Source: an uncultured Collinsella sp.
Lineage (GTDB): Bacteria; Actinomycetota; Coriobacteriia; Coriobacteriales; Coriobacteriaceae
Assembly: GCA_902470905.1 (NCBI GenBank)
Contig: CABRIC010000030.1
Coordinates: forward strand, 1-23,965
Length of the DNA: 23,965 nucleotides
Reading direction: 5' to 3'
Positions 17,221 through 23,965 of the stretch are shown one piece after another. A model generated the notes under the pieces. That model had not been told where the DNA came from. It saw only the letters and a program-made list of their open reading frames with translations, and searched no databases. The stretch's first letter is position 1. Each line of letters starts with the position of its first letter. A program made the position numbers and the translations under genes.

Positions 17221-17775
17221 TTACTCATCAAGCTTGAGATTCTTCAATGCTGCAAATGGATTTTCCGTGGCAGCGGCCCATTCCGCCTCTGCCTGGGCGG
17301 CGCAATCGCATTGCTCGACGTTGAGATTGCAACCGCATGTGGGGCACAGACCACGGCAATCGGGCTTGCAGAGCACCACAAACGGCGTGTCCATAACGAC
17401 CGCGTCATTGATGGGCTCGCCCAGATCGACGATGCGGTCCTCACCCAGGAGCTCGTAGCCGTCCTCGTAGGCCTCGGGATCCTCGGGCTCCTCAAAGAGG
17501 TAGAACTCCTCGATCTCGCCGGCGATATCAAACGAGGCGGGCTCCAGGCAACGGTCGCACTCGCCGGTGGCGTGCGCGCGGACCATGCCCGTGAGCAAGA
17601 CACCGGTACCGGCATTGGTAAAGACAACGTCGTAGTCGATGCCGTCCTGAAGCTGGTACTCCTTCTCGCCCACCGTGTAGGTGGCGACATCGACCTTACC
17701 GGTCAGCGGATACGAATCTCCAGGAAACTCGAGCTGCTCGGAAAGATCGACGGTAACGCTCGGAAACTCAGCCAT
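17221..17775 (-). CDS. yceD: YceD/DUF177 family protein
   Basis: Member of the family that usually precedes rpmF; a role in rRNA or large-subunit maturation is suggested for bacterial and plant members but the mechanism is not settled. 184 residues. A beta-rich N-terminal half (about 1-70) is followed by the conserved GECDRCLEPASFDIAGEIEE segment, an acidic stretch rich in Glu-Asp (about 90-118), and a cysteine-rich C-terminal part (CKPDCRGLCPTCGCNLN, then CDC). The cysteines look able to hold a metal ion (inference). ATG 17773-17775 overlaps the TAA of the upstream gene by one base, which fixes the start. Confidence 0.9.
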   Translation of the reverse strand: MAEFPSVTVDLSEQLEFPGDSYPLTGKVDVATYTVGEKEYQLQDGIDYDVVFTNAGTGVLLTGMVRAHATGECDRCLEPASFDIAGEIEEFYLFEEPEDPEAYEDGYELLGEDRIVDLGEPINDAVVMDTPFVVLCKPDCRGLCPTCGCNLNVEQCDCAAQAEAEWAAATENPFAALKNLKLDE

Positions 17776-18272
17776 TACCACTGACCATTCTGTTGGGCGG
17801 CACCCTCGTTGAGCTGCTGACGGCAACGGGTAACGGTGCCAGTCAGGCTCTTGAGGTTCTCCTCCAGGTGCGTAAAGACCTGCTCCGCGTAGTCCTCGGC
17901 AGCATAACGCGTCTCGCGCTCGTACTGCTGGGCACGATCGCGGATGTCGTCGGCCTGCTGCTGCGCAAGGCGGACGATCTCCTGCTCACCGGCAATGGTG
18001 AGGGCCTGCTGCTGAGCGTCGGCGATGATGGAATCAGCCTGAGCGGCGGCGGAAGCCATAAGCTCCTCGCGCTCCTTAAGGATACGGCGGGATTTCTGCC
18101 ACTCCTCGGGATAGCTCATGCGGATCTCGTCGAGGATATTGAAGAACACGTCGGCGTCGATGACCTTGAACTGAGCGTTCTTGCCGAAAGGCGGCTTGGC
18201 TTCCTCGATCAGCCCTTCGAGCTCATCGACCAAGCTGACGATCCTATCGCCAGGAAAATTCTCGCCCGGCAT
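17775..18272 (-). CDS. DivIVA-like coiled-coil protein, probable SepIVA-type septum factor
   Basis: 165 residues. An N-terminal segment (GDRIVSLVDELEGLIEEAK, then ADVFFNILDEIRMSYPEEW) is followed from about residue 45 by a long coiled coil rich in Ala, Gln and Glu (ADSIIADAQQQALTIAGEQE, LAQQQADDIRDRAQQYERE). No membrane segment or enzymatic motif is seen. The layout and position before yceD-rpmF-rnc-smc match actinobacterial SepIVA (the mycobacterial Rv2927c region), which acts in septation and envelope growth. This is an inference from layout and gene order, and a general ATPase/DivIVA-like label would also fit. ATG 18272 has AAAGGAG seven bases upstream. The stop overlaps the yceD start. 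Confidence 0.75.
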   Translation of the reverse strand: MPGENFPGDRIVSLVDELEGLIEEAKPPFGKNAQFKVIDADVFFNILDEIRMSYPEEWQKSRRILKEREELMASAAAQADSIIADAQQQALTIAGEQEIVRLAQQQADDIRDRAQQYERETRYAAEDYAEQVFTHLEENLKSLTGTVTRCRQQLNEGAAQQNGQW

Positions 18273-18340
18273 CCGGTCTCCTTTCATAGGTAACTTATCA
18301 TCGTGCTAGTTTACCACATGCCACCAGGCAATAAAAAACG

Positions 18341-18838
18341 TCACGAAAAGCGATGTCTGAGCGCTTCGACCACGTTGGGCGGCACAAACGTCGATACATC
18401 GCTGCCGAGCGAGGCGATCTGGCGAACGACAGAGCTCGAGATGTAACCGTACTGCGGAGCACTCATGACAAAGATGGACTCCAGCTCGCTATCCAAGCGA
18501 TAATTGAGGTCGGCCTGCTGCAGCTCATACTCAAAGTCGGTCATGGCGCGCAGGCCCTTGACCACGGCCCCCGCCCCCTGCTCACGAGCGAAGTCGACCA
18601 AGAGGCCGGTAAAGGGCAGGACTTCGACGCCGTCGATATTACCGAGCGCCTCGCGGGCCAGCGCCACGCGCTCATCGAGCATAAACGTGGTGCCCACACC
18701 GTTTTTACCCTGCGACTCTGCAACAGCGACGATCACACTGGGAAAGATGCGGCGGGCGCGGCGGATCACATCGATATGGCCAAACGTGATGGGATCGAAG
18801 GTGCCCGGGACGATCACGCGGTTGATGGTGTCATTCAT
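18341..18838 (-). CDS. coaD: Pantetheine-phosphate adenylyltransferase
   Basis: Transfers AMP from ATP to 4'-phosphopantetheine, the penultimate step of coenzyme A synthesis. 165 residues, normal length. Nucleotidyltransferase motif TFGH (18-21) in VPGTFDPITFGHIDVIRRA, substrate-site KGLRAMTDFEYELQ (94-107), and ISSSVVR (133-139). The ATG at 18838 has AGGAGG before it and lies inside the 3' end of rsmD (8-nt overlap). CoA also supplies the phosphopantetheine arm of the ACP encoded downstream. Confidence 0.97.
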   Translation of the reverse strand: MNDTINRVIVPGTFDPITFGHIDVIRRARRIFPSVIVAVAESQGKNGVGTTFMLDERVALAREALGNIDGVEVLPFTGLLVDFAREQGAGAVVKGLRAMTDFEYELQQADLNYRLDSELESIFVMSAPQYGYISSSVVRQIASLGSDVSTFVPPNVVEALRHRFS

Positions 18839-19487
18839 GGGCGTCCTCCTGAAACGTCGTGGCATCGTTGTTATCGGCATCGGTGACGGCACTATCGTCC
18901 TCACCGTCGTCATCGCCGACCCAACGAAGCAGGTCGACCGAGGTAATGCCGTAGCGCTTCTCACGTACAGTCTCAAAGCCTGCCGGATGCGCGCCCGCAT
19001 CGGCGGCGGCATGCTCAAACAGGGCAAAAGCGCCAGGTGCAAGCAGACCCTGCTGAGCCAGGTTCTGCAGCAGCTCCTCGACTGGCTCGGCACCAAAAGC
19101 ATAGGGCGGGTCGAGCAGGACCAGATCAAAGGGACCGCCCGGTACGCGACCGCGCGAGGCACTCACCAGCATGTCGCCCGTGACCACGCGCCAACGCGCG
19201 CGGTCACGGCAGAGCGACTCGATATTCTTGGTAATGAGCCGCGCGGCGTTGCGATCGATCTCAAACGTCGTGAGCGAGCGGGCCCCACGAGAGAGCATCT
19301 CGATACCTAGGGCACCGGAGCCACCAAAGGCGTCCAGCACACGAACCTCGTCCAAATCGAAATCGAATGCCGACATGACCATAGATGCGCACGCCTCGCG
19401 CACGCGATCAGTCGTGGGGCGGGTGACATCGCGACCACGGGGCTCCTCGATCTTACGACCACGCCATTCGCCCCCGATGATTCTCAT
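18831..19487 (-). CDS. rsmD: 16S rRNA (guanine(966)-N(2))-methyltransferase RsmD
   Basis: SAM-dependent methyltransferase acting on G966 (E. coli numbering) of 16S rRNA in the assembled small subunit. 218 residues, somewhat longer than usual (about 185) because of an acidic Asp/Asn/Glu-rich tail of about 25 residues. Motifs: MRIIGGEWRGRKI start, RPTTDRVREACASM, SAM motif VLDAFGGSGALGIE, and catalytic DPPY in DLVLLDPPYAFG. The ATG at 19487 overlaps the recG TGA by four bases (ATGA). The tail overlaps the coaD start and may have arisen by extension into it (inference). Confidence 0.93.
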   Translation of the reverse strand: MRIIGGEWRGRKIEEPRGRDVTRPTTDRVREACASMVMSAFDFDLDEVRVLDAFGGSGALGIEMLSRGARSLTTFEIDRNAARLITKNIESLCRDRARWRVVTGDMLVSASRGRVPGGPFDLVLLDPPYAFGAEPVEELLQNLAQQGLLAPGAFALFEHAAADAGAHPAGFETVREKRYGITSVDLLRWVGDDDGEDDSAVTDADNNDATTFQEDAHE

Positions 19488-21661
19488 CCTCCGCTGACCT
19501 CCTTAAAGATATGTCGATAACGCATGGCGACCGCGTCGCGCAAGGGACGCGTCGCCACAGAGTCAAGGTTGCAAGCATACCGCAAGAGCTCGACCGCGTC
19601 CAAATGGGCCCACTCGATCAGTTCCTCGTCGGCATCCAGGTCGACAAAGCGCAGGGTCACACCACCATGCTGGCGATAACCCAGGATCTCGCCTTCATGG
19701 CGCAGGCGCAGGTCCATCTGGGCGAGCGTAAAGCCGTCCGAGGTCTTTTCGAGCGACTGGAGACGGTCTTGTGCCGCCGATGCGCCGCCGTTGCCCTTGG
19801 AGTGCGTCATGACCAGGCACGTGCCCGACACGCTGCCACGGCCCACGCGACCGCGCAGCTGGTGCAGGGCAGCCAAACCAAAGCGCTCACCGTTCTCGAT
19901 AACCATGACGGTGGCGTTGGGCACGTCGACGCCCACCTCGACCACCGTAGTCGAGACGAGCACGTCGATCTCGCCACGCTTGAAGGCATCGATGACCCGA
20001 TCCTTCTCCCCCGCTGGCATGCGGCCGTGAAGGCGCTCGATGGCAAGCCCCGGCAACGCCAGACGCAGGCGGTCGAGCTCGGTTGCCGTATCGTGCAGCG
20101 GCACGGGGACGGTTACGCGGCCCTCGTCGTCGCGGGCAATACCGGGCACGTCTTCCAGCTCATCGGCCGAGTCACTCGGCTCAACGAGCGGGCAAATCAC
20201 GTAGGCCTGCTGACCCTTTTCATGCGCCTCGCGGATGGCGCCATAGGCGAGGTCGCGGCTCGACTCGGTGAGCACGCGTGTCAACACGCCAGCGCCAGGG
20301 ACGGGCCGATGACGGATGACGCTCGTATCCAGATCGCCGTAGACCGAAAGCGCCAGCGTACGCGGGATGGGCGTTGCCGTCATAACGAGCAGATCGGCAC
20401 CGGGGCCCTTCGCGCGCAGGGCGTTACGCTGGCCGACGCCAAAGCGGTGCTGCTCATCGATGACCACGAGCGATAGATGCTTGAACGCAACGTTATCCGA
20501 AAGCACCGCGTGGGTGCCAAAGAGGACGTCGAGCTCGCCCGATTCCAGCTGTGCATGGATGCGCTCGCGCTCTGCTGCCGGCGTGGCACCCGTCAGAAGC
20601 GCCCAGGACATGCCGGCCTGCGAGAGCAGAGGGCCGGTCTTATCGGCATATTGGCGCGCCAGCACGCCCGTGGGCGCCATAACGCAGGCCTGCGTGCCGC
20701 TATCGGCAGCCACAGCTAGCGCGCAGGCGGCAACGGCGGTCTTACCGGTACCGACATCGCCCAGCAGCAGGCGGTTCATCACGCGCCCACCATCGCACAT
20801 ATCGCGCAGGATATCCTGGAACGCGGCCTCCTGCTCGTCGCTCAGCGAAAACGGCAGGGCCTGCTTGAGCGCGGCCAGGTGCTCGCCCGCGGTGTGGGCA
20901 TAGGGCACCACATCGACCAGGCCGCCGTCATTGCGCAGGCGCAGCGCCAGCTGCAGGTAGAGGCACTCCTCGTAGGCAAGCCGTGCGCGCGCGATGTCGC
21001 GCTCTGCCATGCTCGAAGGAAAGTGGATCGCTCGAAGCGCACGAGCATTGCTCATCAGGCGACGCTTAACGCGTAAGCGTGCCGGAATGGGATCAAAGGG
21101 ATTGCCGACGACCTCGAGCGCGCCGCTTACGATGCGGCGCATCCACGCCTGGCTCACGCCATCACTCACGTAATGGACCGGCAGGATGGTGCCTGCGGCA
21201 CGCCCGTCCTCGAGCTTTTCAAAGTGCGGCGAGGCCATCTGCTTAAAGCCGTAGGCAAACTCGACCTTGCCCATCACGGCCAGGCGGTCGCCCTGCTTAA
21301 GCTGCTGGGCAATCCAGGGCTGGCGGAAAAAGGCGACCTGCAGCACGCCCGTCTCATCCACCAGCGAGACCTCGGTCACCTGCATGCGCGGACGCGGCTG
21401 CTTTTGGACGATGCGATCAACCGTGGCGATGATGGTGCACACGGTGCCGATGGGCGCCATCTCGATGGACCACGAACGGGTAAAGTCGAGGTATCGATGA
21501 GGGATATGGAGAAGGAGGTCCCCCACCGTCCGAATTCCCAAACGGCGAAGGGCCTCCTCACGTTTACCCGAAACATATTTGAGTCGCGCGATATCCTCGT
21601 CGAGCGCATTGCTCTGGGCAAAGCGCCCCGAGACGCGCGGCACGGAGCACAGCTCGGACAT
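19484..21661 (-). CDS. recG: ATP-dependent DNA helicase RecG
   Basis: Branched-DNA translocase that remodels stalled replication forks and Holliday junctions. 725 residues. N-terminal wedge domain with OB fold (about 60-165), then the helicase core: Walker A GDVGTGKT (301-308), TGATPAAERERI, DEQH (402-405), VMTATPIPRTLAL, the second lobe with STTVVEVGVDVPNATVM, and QLRGRVGRG. The TRG-type C-terminal part reads RLRHEGEILGYRQHG. ATG 21661 lies 10 nt after the fakA stop; the ribosome binding site is weak (AGG only), so coupling to fakA translation is likely. Confidence 0.97.
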   Translation of the reverse strand: MSELCSVPRVSGRFAQSNALDEDIARLKYVSGKREEALRRLGIRTVGDLLLHIPHRYLDFTRSWSIEMAPIGTVCTIIATVDRIVQKQPRPRMQVTEVSLVDETGVLQVAFFRQPWIAQQLKQGDRLAVMGKVEFAYGFKQMASPHFEKLEDGRAAGTILPVHYVSDGVSQAWMRRIVSGALEVVGNPFDPIPARLRVKRRLMSNARALRAIHFPSSMAERDIARARLAYEECLYLQLALRLRNDGGLVDVVPYAHTAGEHLAALKQALPFSLSDEQEAAFQDILRDMCDGGRVMNRLLLGDVGTGKTAVAACALAVAADSGTQACVMAPTGVLARQYADKTGPLLSQAGMSWALLTGATPAAERERIHAQLESGELDVLFGTHAVLSDNVAFKHLSLVVIDEQHRFGVGQRNALRAKGPGADLLVMTATPIPRTLALSVYGDLDTSVIRHRPVPGAGVLTRVLTESSRDLAYGAIREAHEKGQQAYVICPLVEPSDSADELEDVPGIARDDEGRVTVPVPLHDTATELDRLRLALPGLAIERLHGRMPAGEKDRVIDAFKRGEIDVLVSTTVVEVGVDVPNATVMVIENGERFGLAALHQLRGRVGRGSVSGTCLVMTHSKGNGGASAAQDRLQSLEKTSDGFTLAQMDLRLRHEGEILGYRQHGGVTLRFVDLDADEELIEWAHLDAVELLRYACNLDSVATRPLRDAVAMRYRHIFKEVSGG

Positions 21662-21671
21662 GGGCAGTTGC

Positions 21672-23333
21672 CTACTCGATCGAGAAGATCACGGGATAGA
21701 GCGGCTGCTCGCCACGATGGGCGTCGATCTCCAAGTCGGGCTGAGCTTCCTCGATGGCGTCGACGATCTCCTGGAAGTCCTCGTCGGACAGCTCCTCGCC
21801 GGCCAGAATCGTCAGCGCATCGCCCTCCTCTTCCTCCTGCATGCGGTTGATGCAGTCGAGCGTGACCTGTTTCACGTCGGAGCCGACCACGTCGATGGAG
21901 CCGGCGATGATACCCATGACGTCACCGGAGTGAATCGGAGAGCCGTCAGAGGCGCTGGAATCGCGCACGGCACGGGTGACCTCGCCATCGCGGACCTCGC
22001 TGATGGCGTCGACCATGGCGGCGACGGCATCCTCGAGCTCGGAATCGGGCAGGACCGCGAACAGAGCGGAGAAGGCCTGCGGAACGGTCTTGGTGGGAAC
22101 GACGGCGACCTTCTTGTCGGTGCAGGCTGAGGCAGCGGCCTCAGCGGCCATGCGGATGTTGCCGTTGTTGGGCAGAATGATAACCGAGGTCGCGTTGACC
22201 TGGTCAACGGCGCCCAGAAGGTCTGCAGTCGAGGGGTTCATGGTCTGGCCACCCGACACGATCACGTCGACGCCGAGGGACTTAAGGATGTCGGCCTCGC
22301 CGGAACCGGCGGCAACGGCGACAAAGCCCAGGGCCTTCGCGGGCTCGGCGGCCTTCTCCTGGTCCTCGTGAATCTTGGCGGTACGGTCGTGGGCCTCCAT
22401 CTCCATGTTGTGGATAAAGACCTCGTAGATCTGGCCAAGCTGCAGCATGTGCTCGAGCACCAGGTTGGGGGTGTTGGAGTGCACATGAATCTTGTAGTCG
22501 GGGTAGGCACCCACGAGCAGCTCGCAGTCGCCCATGGAGCCTAGGAACTTAAGGCACTCGTCCTCGTCAAACGGGGCGTCGGCCTTAAAGAGGAACTCGT
22601 TGCAGTAGCGGAACTCCGAGCCCTCCCAGTCGTCGTTGGCCTCAATCTCAACGCGGCCAAGAGCAGCATCGCGGGCAGAGCCGGCGGAGTCAAACGTAGC
22701 GGAGAAATCCTCGACCACGGTGCTGCGGCCGAGCGCAGCGGCAACAAAGTTCTCCAGGAAGATGGCAAAGCCGAAGGCGCCTGAGTCGACCACGCCGTTC
22801 TCTTTGAGGACGGGCAGCAAGTCGGGCGTGCGGGCGACGGACTGGTACGCCTCGACGACGATAGCATCGAGCGCATCCTCGGCCGAGAACTTCTTCTTCT
22901 CGCACTCATCGGCCTTGGTCGAGACATCGCGCAGGACCGTGAGGATCGTGCCCTCGATGGGCTTGCGGACAGCCTGGAAGGCGACCTTGACGGCGCGACG
23001 GAAGGCGAAGGCAATGTTGGCGGACGTAATGGGCTCATCGGCAGAGACAAGGCCCTCGGCCACGCCGCGCAGAATCTGCGAGGTGATGACGCCGGAGTTA
23101 CCGCGGGCGCCCATAAGGGAGCCGTGGGTGATGGCGCCTGCGATGGCCTCCATGTCGGCATCGGCGGGAAGGGCGGAAAGCTCCTTGGTCACCGAGGCGA
23201 GCGTGAGCGACATATTGGTGCCGGTATCGCCATCGGGTACGGGGAAGACGTTGAGCTTATTGATCTCCTCGGCCTTGTCGGAAACGGCAGCCGCAGCGAT
23301 CGGAAAACAGGTGCGAATGGTCTTTGCAATCAT
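21672..23333 (-). CDS. fakA: Fatty acid kinase subunit FakA (YloV/DAK2 family)
   Basis: Kinase component that phosphorylates FakB-bound exogenous fatty acids to acyl-phosphate, the same intermediate that PlsX makes. 553 residues. The N-terminal DAK2-type domain shows NVFPVPDGDTGTNM (28-41) with the metal-binding aspartates, and GARGNSGV (75-82); a middle domain contains VGAYPDYKIHVHSNTP with the family histidines; the C-terminal domain spans about 330-553 (VIVSGGQTMNPST, ILPNNGNIRMAAE). Only one sensible start, ATG 23333; the nearest GGAG is 12 bases away, so initiation may depend on coupling. FakB (DegV) genes are not in the window. Confidence 0.92.
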   Translation of the reverse strand: MIAKTIRTCFPIAAAAVSDKAEEINKLNVFPVPDGDTGTNMSLTLASVTKELSALPADADMEAIAGAITHGSLMGARGNSGVITSQILRGVAEGLVSADEPITSANIAFAFRRAVKVAFQAVRKPIEGTILTVLRDVSTKADECEKKKFSAEDALDAIVVEAYQSVARTPDLLPVLKENGVVDSGAFGFAIFLENFVAAALGRSTVVEDFSATFDSAGSARDAALGRVEIEANDDWEGSEFRYCNEFLFKADAPFDEDECLKFLGSMGDCELLVGAYPDYKIHVHSNTPNLVLEHMLQLGQIYEVFIHNMEMEAHDRTAKIHEDQEKAAEPAKALGFVAVAAGSGEADILKSLGVDVIVSGGQTMNPSTADLLGAVDQVNATSVIILPNNGNIRMAAEAAASACTDKKVAVVPTKTVPQAFSALFAVLPDSELEDAVAAMVDAISEVRDGEVTRAVRDSSASDGSPIHSGDVMGIIAGSIDVVGSDVKQVTLDCINRMQEEEEGDALTILAGEELSDEDFQEIVDAIEEAQPDLEIDAHRGEQPLYPVIFSIE

Positions 23334-23360
23334 GGGTATTTGAATCTCCGTTTTCGGATG

Positions 23361-23717
23361 CTAGTTCAGACGGCTCTTGAGCGCGTCGATATGGATGCCG
23401 ATCTTAAGGCTGGCGGGATCGATCTGGGCGATCTCCTGCAGAGTGAAGGCAACGGAGCTCGAAAGATTGTGGCAAACGGACTTCATGTTGACGCCGTTCT
23501 CGAGCACGACGTGAAGATCGACCGTAAGGCCGTTCTCGTCGGCGGAGACAAGCACGCCCTTGCGGAGGCGCTGACCAGCAAGCAGGCGCACGCTCTCGGC
23601 GCCCTGGAGCTGCTCAGCCATACCGACAACGCCATAGCACGTCATCGCGGCATAACCGGCAATATCGGCAATAACGTCGTTCGAGACGCTCAGGCTGCCG
23701 TTAATGGTCTCAGACAC
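23361..23717 (-). CDS. Asp23/YloU family alkaline-shock-like protein
   Basis: Small protein of the Asp23/Gls24 family, cell-envelope-associated in Gram-positives; the molecular role is unclear. 118 residues. It begins MSETINGSLSVSNDVIADIA and contains ATVVG-like CYGVVGMAEQL, a glycine-poor core GVLVSADENGLTVDLHVVLE, and a C-terminal IHIDALKSRLN. GTG at 23717 is chosen because AAAAGGAG lies seven bases upstream; the frame continues upstream without a start signal. Directly upstream of fakA with a 27-nt gap, as in Bacillus (yloU-yloV). A candidate promoter lies about 60 nt upstream. Confidence 0.88.
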   Translation of the reverse strand: MSETINGSLSVSNDVIADIAGYAAMTCYGVVGMAEQLQGAESVRLLAGQRLRKGVLVSADENGLTVDLHVVLENGVNMKSVCHNLSSSVAFTLQEIAQIDPASLKIGIHIDALKSRLN

Positions 23718-23774
23718 AAGAATCTCCTTTTCTTGGTGCTCGCGGCACCATGTCGTGGGAGCAATCATTGCAAT

Positions 23775-23780
23775 ATTCTA
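23775..23780 (-). promoter_or_regulatory. Candidate -10 of the asp23-fakA-recG-rsmD-coaD series
   Basis: TAGAAT on the minus strand, about 58 nt before the GTG of the Asp23-like gene; the predicted start falls on an 11-bp inverted repeat (GCAATCATTGC, 23761-23771). No clear -35 match is seen. Confidence 0.35.
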
Positions 23781-23876
23781 CAACGACCGCGCCATGTTGA
23801 GGTGGCGGGCCTCGGGATTACATCCTCGACACGAAATGTTGATACGGTAACGTTCGCGAACGGCGATCGCGGCATG

Positions 23877-23905
23877 AAAAAACCCGCCGCATAGCGACGG
23901 GTTTT
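23877..23905 (-). terminator. Intrinsic terminator of the tRNA-Asn gene
   Basis: On the minus strand a 12-bp stem (AAAACCCGTCGC with GCGGCGGGTTTT, one U-G pair), a 3-nt loop and a T-run reaching six. It lies six bases after the tRNA 3' end. Confidence 0.88.
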
Positions 23906-23911
23906 ACAACC

Positions 23912-23965
23912 TGGCTCCCCGGGTAGGACTCGAACCTACAACAGCGCGGTTAACAGCCGCGTGCT
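23912..23965 (-). tRNA. tRNA-Asn (GUU), 5' part beyond the window edge
   Basis: The 3' 54 nt are present. On the minus strand: anticodon stem CGCGG/CCGCG with loop CTGTTAA (anticodon GTT at + 23952-23954), 5-nt variable loop, T-arm GTAGG-TTCGAGT-CCTAC, acceptor strand CCGGGGA, discriminator G, and an encoded CCA. The G discriminator and GUU anticodon fit tRNA-Asn. The D-arm and 5' acceptor strand lie outside the window. Confidence 0.95.

Noticed and set aside
23851..23862. Palindrome CGTTCGCGAACG near the tRNA terminator
   Set aside because: It is 12 bp, lies far from a supported promoter and is not repeated within the window, so no role can be argued.

Overview
This window looks like a chromosomal stretch of a high-GC, anaerobic, gut-type actinobacterium of the class Coriobacteriia, most probably Collinsella or a close relative. 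That placement is an inference from the actinobacterial DivIVA-like (SepIVA-type) gene, the codon use and the gene order; no database search was run. Most of the window is conserved housekeeping sequence. Nearly all genes are on the minus strand; the exceptions are the 5'-truncated dehydrogenase at the left edge, a cobO-like remnant, and the DUF134-NifX-type gene.

Left part (1-8.8 kb), in map order: the end of an iron-containing alcohol dehydrogenase (+); a DUF523 gene; ftsH with its own intrinsic terminator; an internally deleted corrinoid adenosyltransferase (cobO/btuR) pseudogene (+) that ends in a 28-nt near-perfect palindrome; a MATE transporter; a TrmH/SpoU-family RNA methyltransferase; and a thyA-folA pair that makes dTMP and recycles the dihydrofolate formed. 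Divergent from thyA is a plus-strand gene that joins a DUF134 DNA-binding domain to a NifX/FeMo-co-binding-like domain with a Cys/His-rich tail. Its promoter region carries two matching palindromes 53 bp apart, and a very strong ribosome binding site lies inside the gene at the domain junction.

Right part (8.8-23.8 kb): one long minus-strand series, read from right to left as asp23/yloU-fakA-recG-rsmD-coaD-sepIVA-like-yceD-rpmF-plsX-acpP-rnc-smc-ftsY-ffh. It covers fatty-acid activation, recombination, CoA synthesis, septum and envelope functions, ribosome parts, phospholipid entry, acyl carrier, RNA processing, chromosome condensation and the signal recognition particle with its receptor. 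Many junctions overlap or are separated by about 10 nt. The order resembles the Bacillus yloU-fakA-recG-fapR-plsX-fabD-fabG-acpP-rnc-smc-ftsY-ffh series, but an rsmD-coaD-yceD-rpmF block sits where fapR would be, and fabD/fabG are absent between plsX and acpP.

Two breaks in this series carry RNA-structure signals: a clear intrinsic terminator directly in front of the plsX ribosome binding site, and a 22-bp perfect GC-rich palindrome between plsX and acpP. At the right edge is the 3' part of a tRNA-Asn(GUU) on the minus strand with its own terminator. No CRISPR array, insertion sequence or prophage was seen. The best candidates for something not yet described are the DUF134-NifX fusion with its operators and internal start, the plsX leader, and the cobO remnant with its palindrome.
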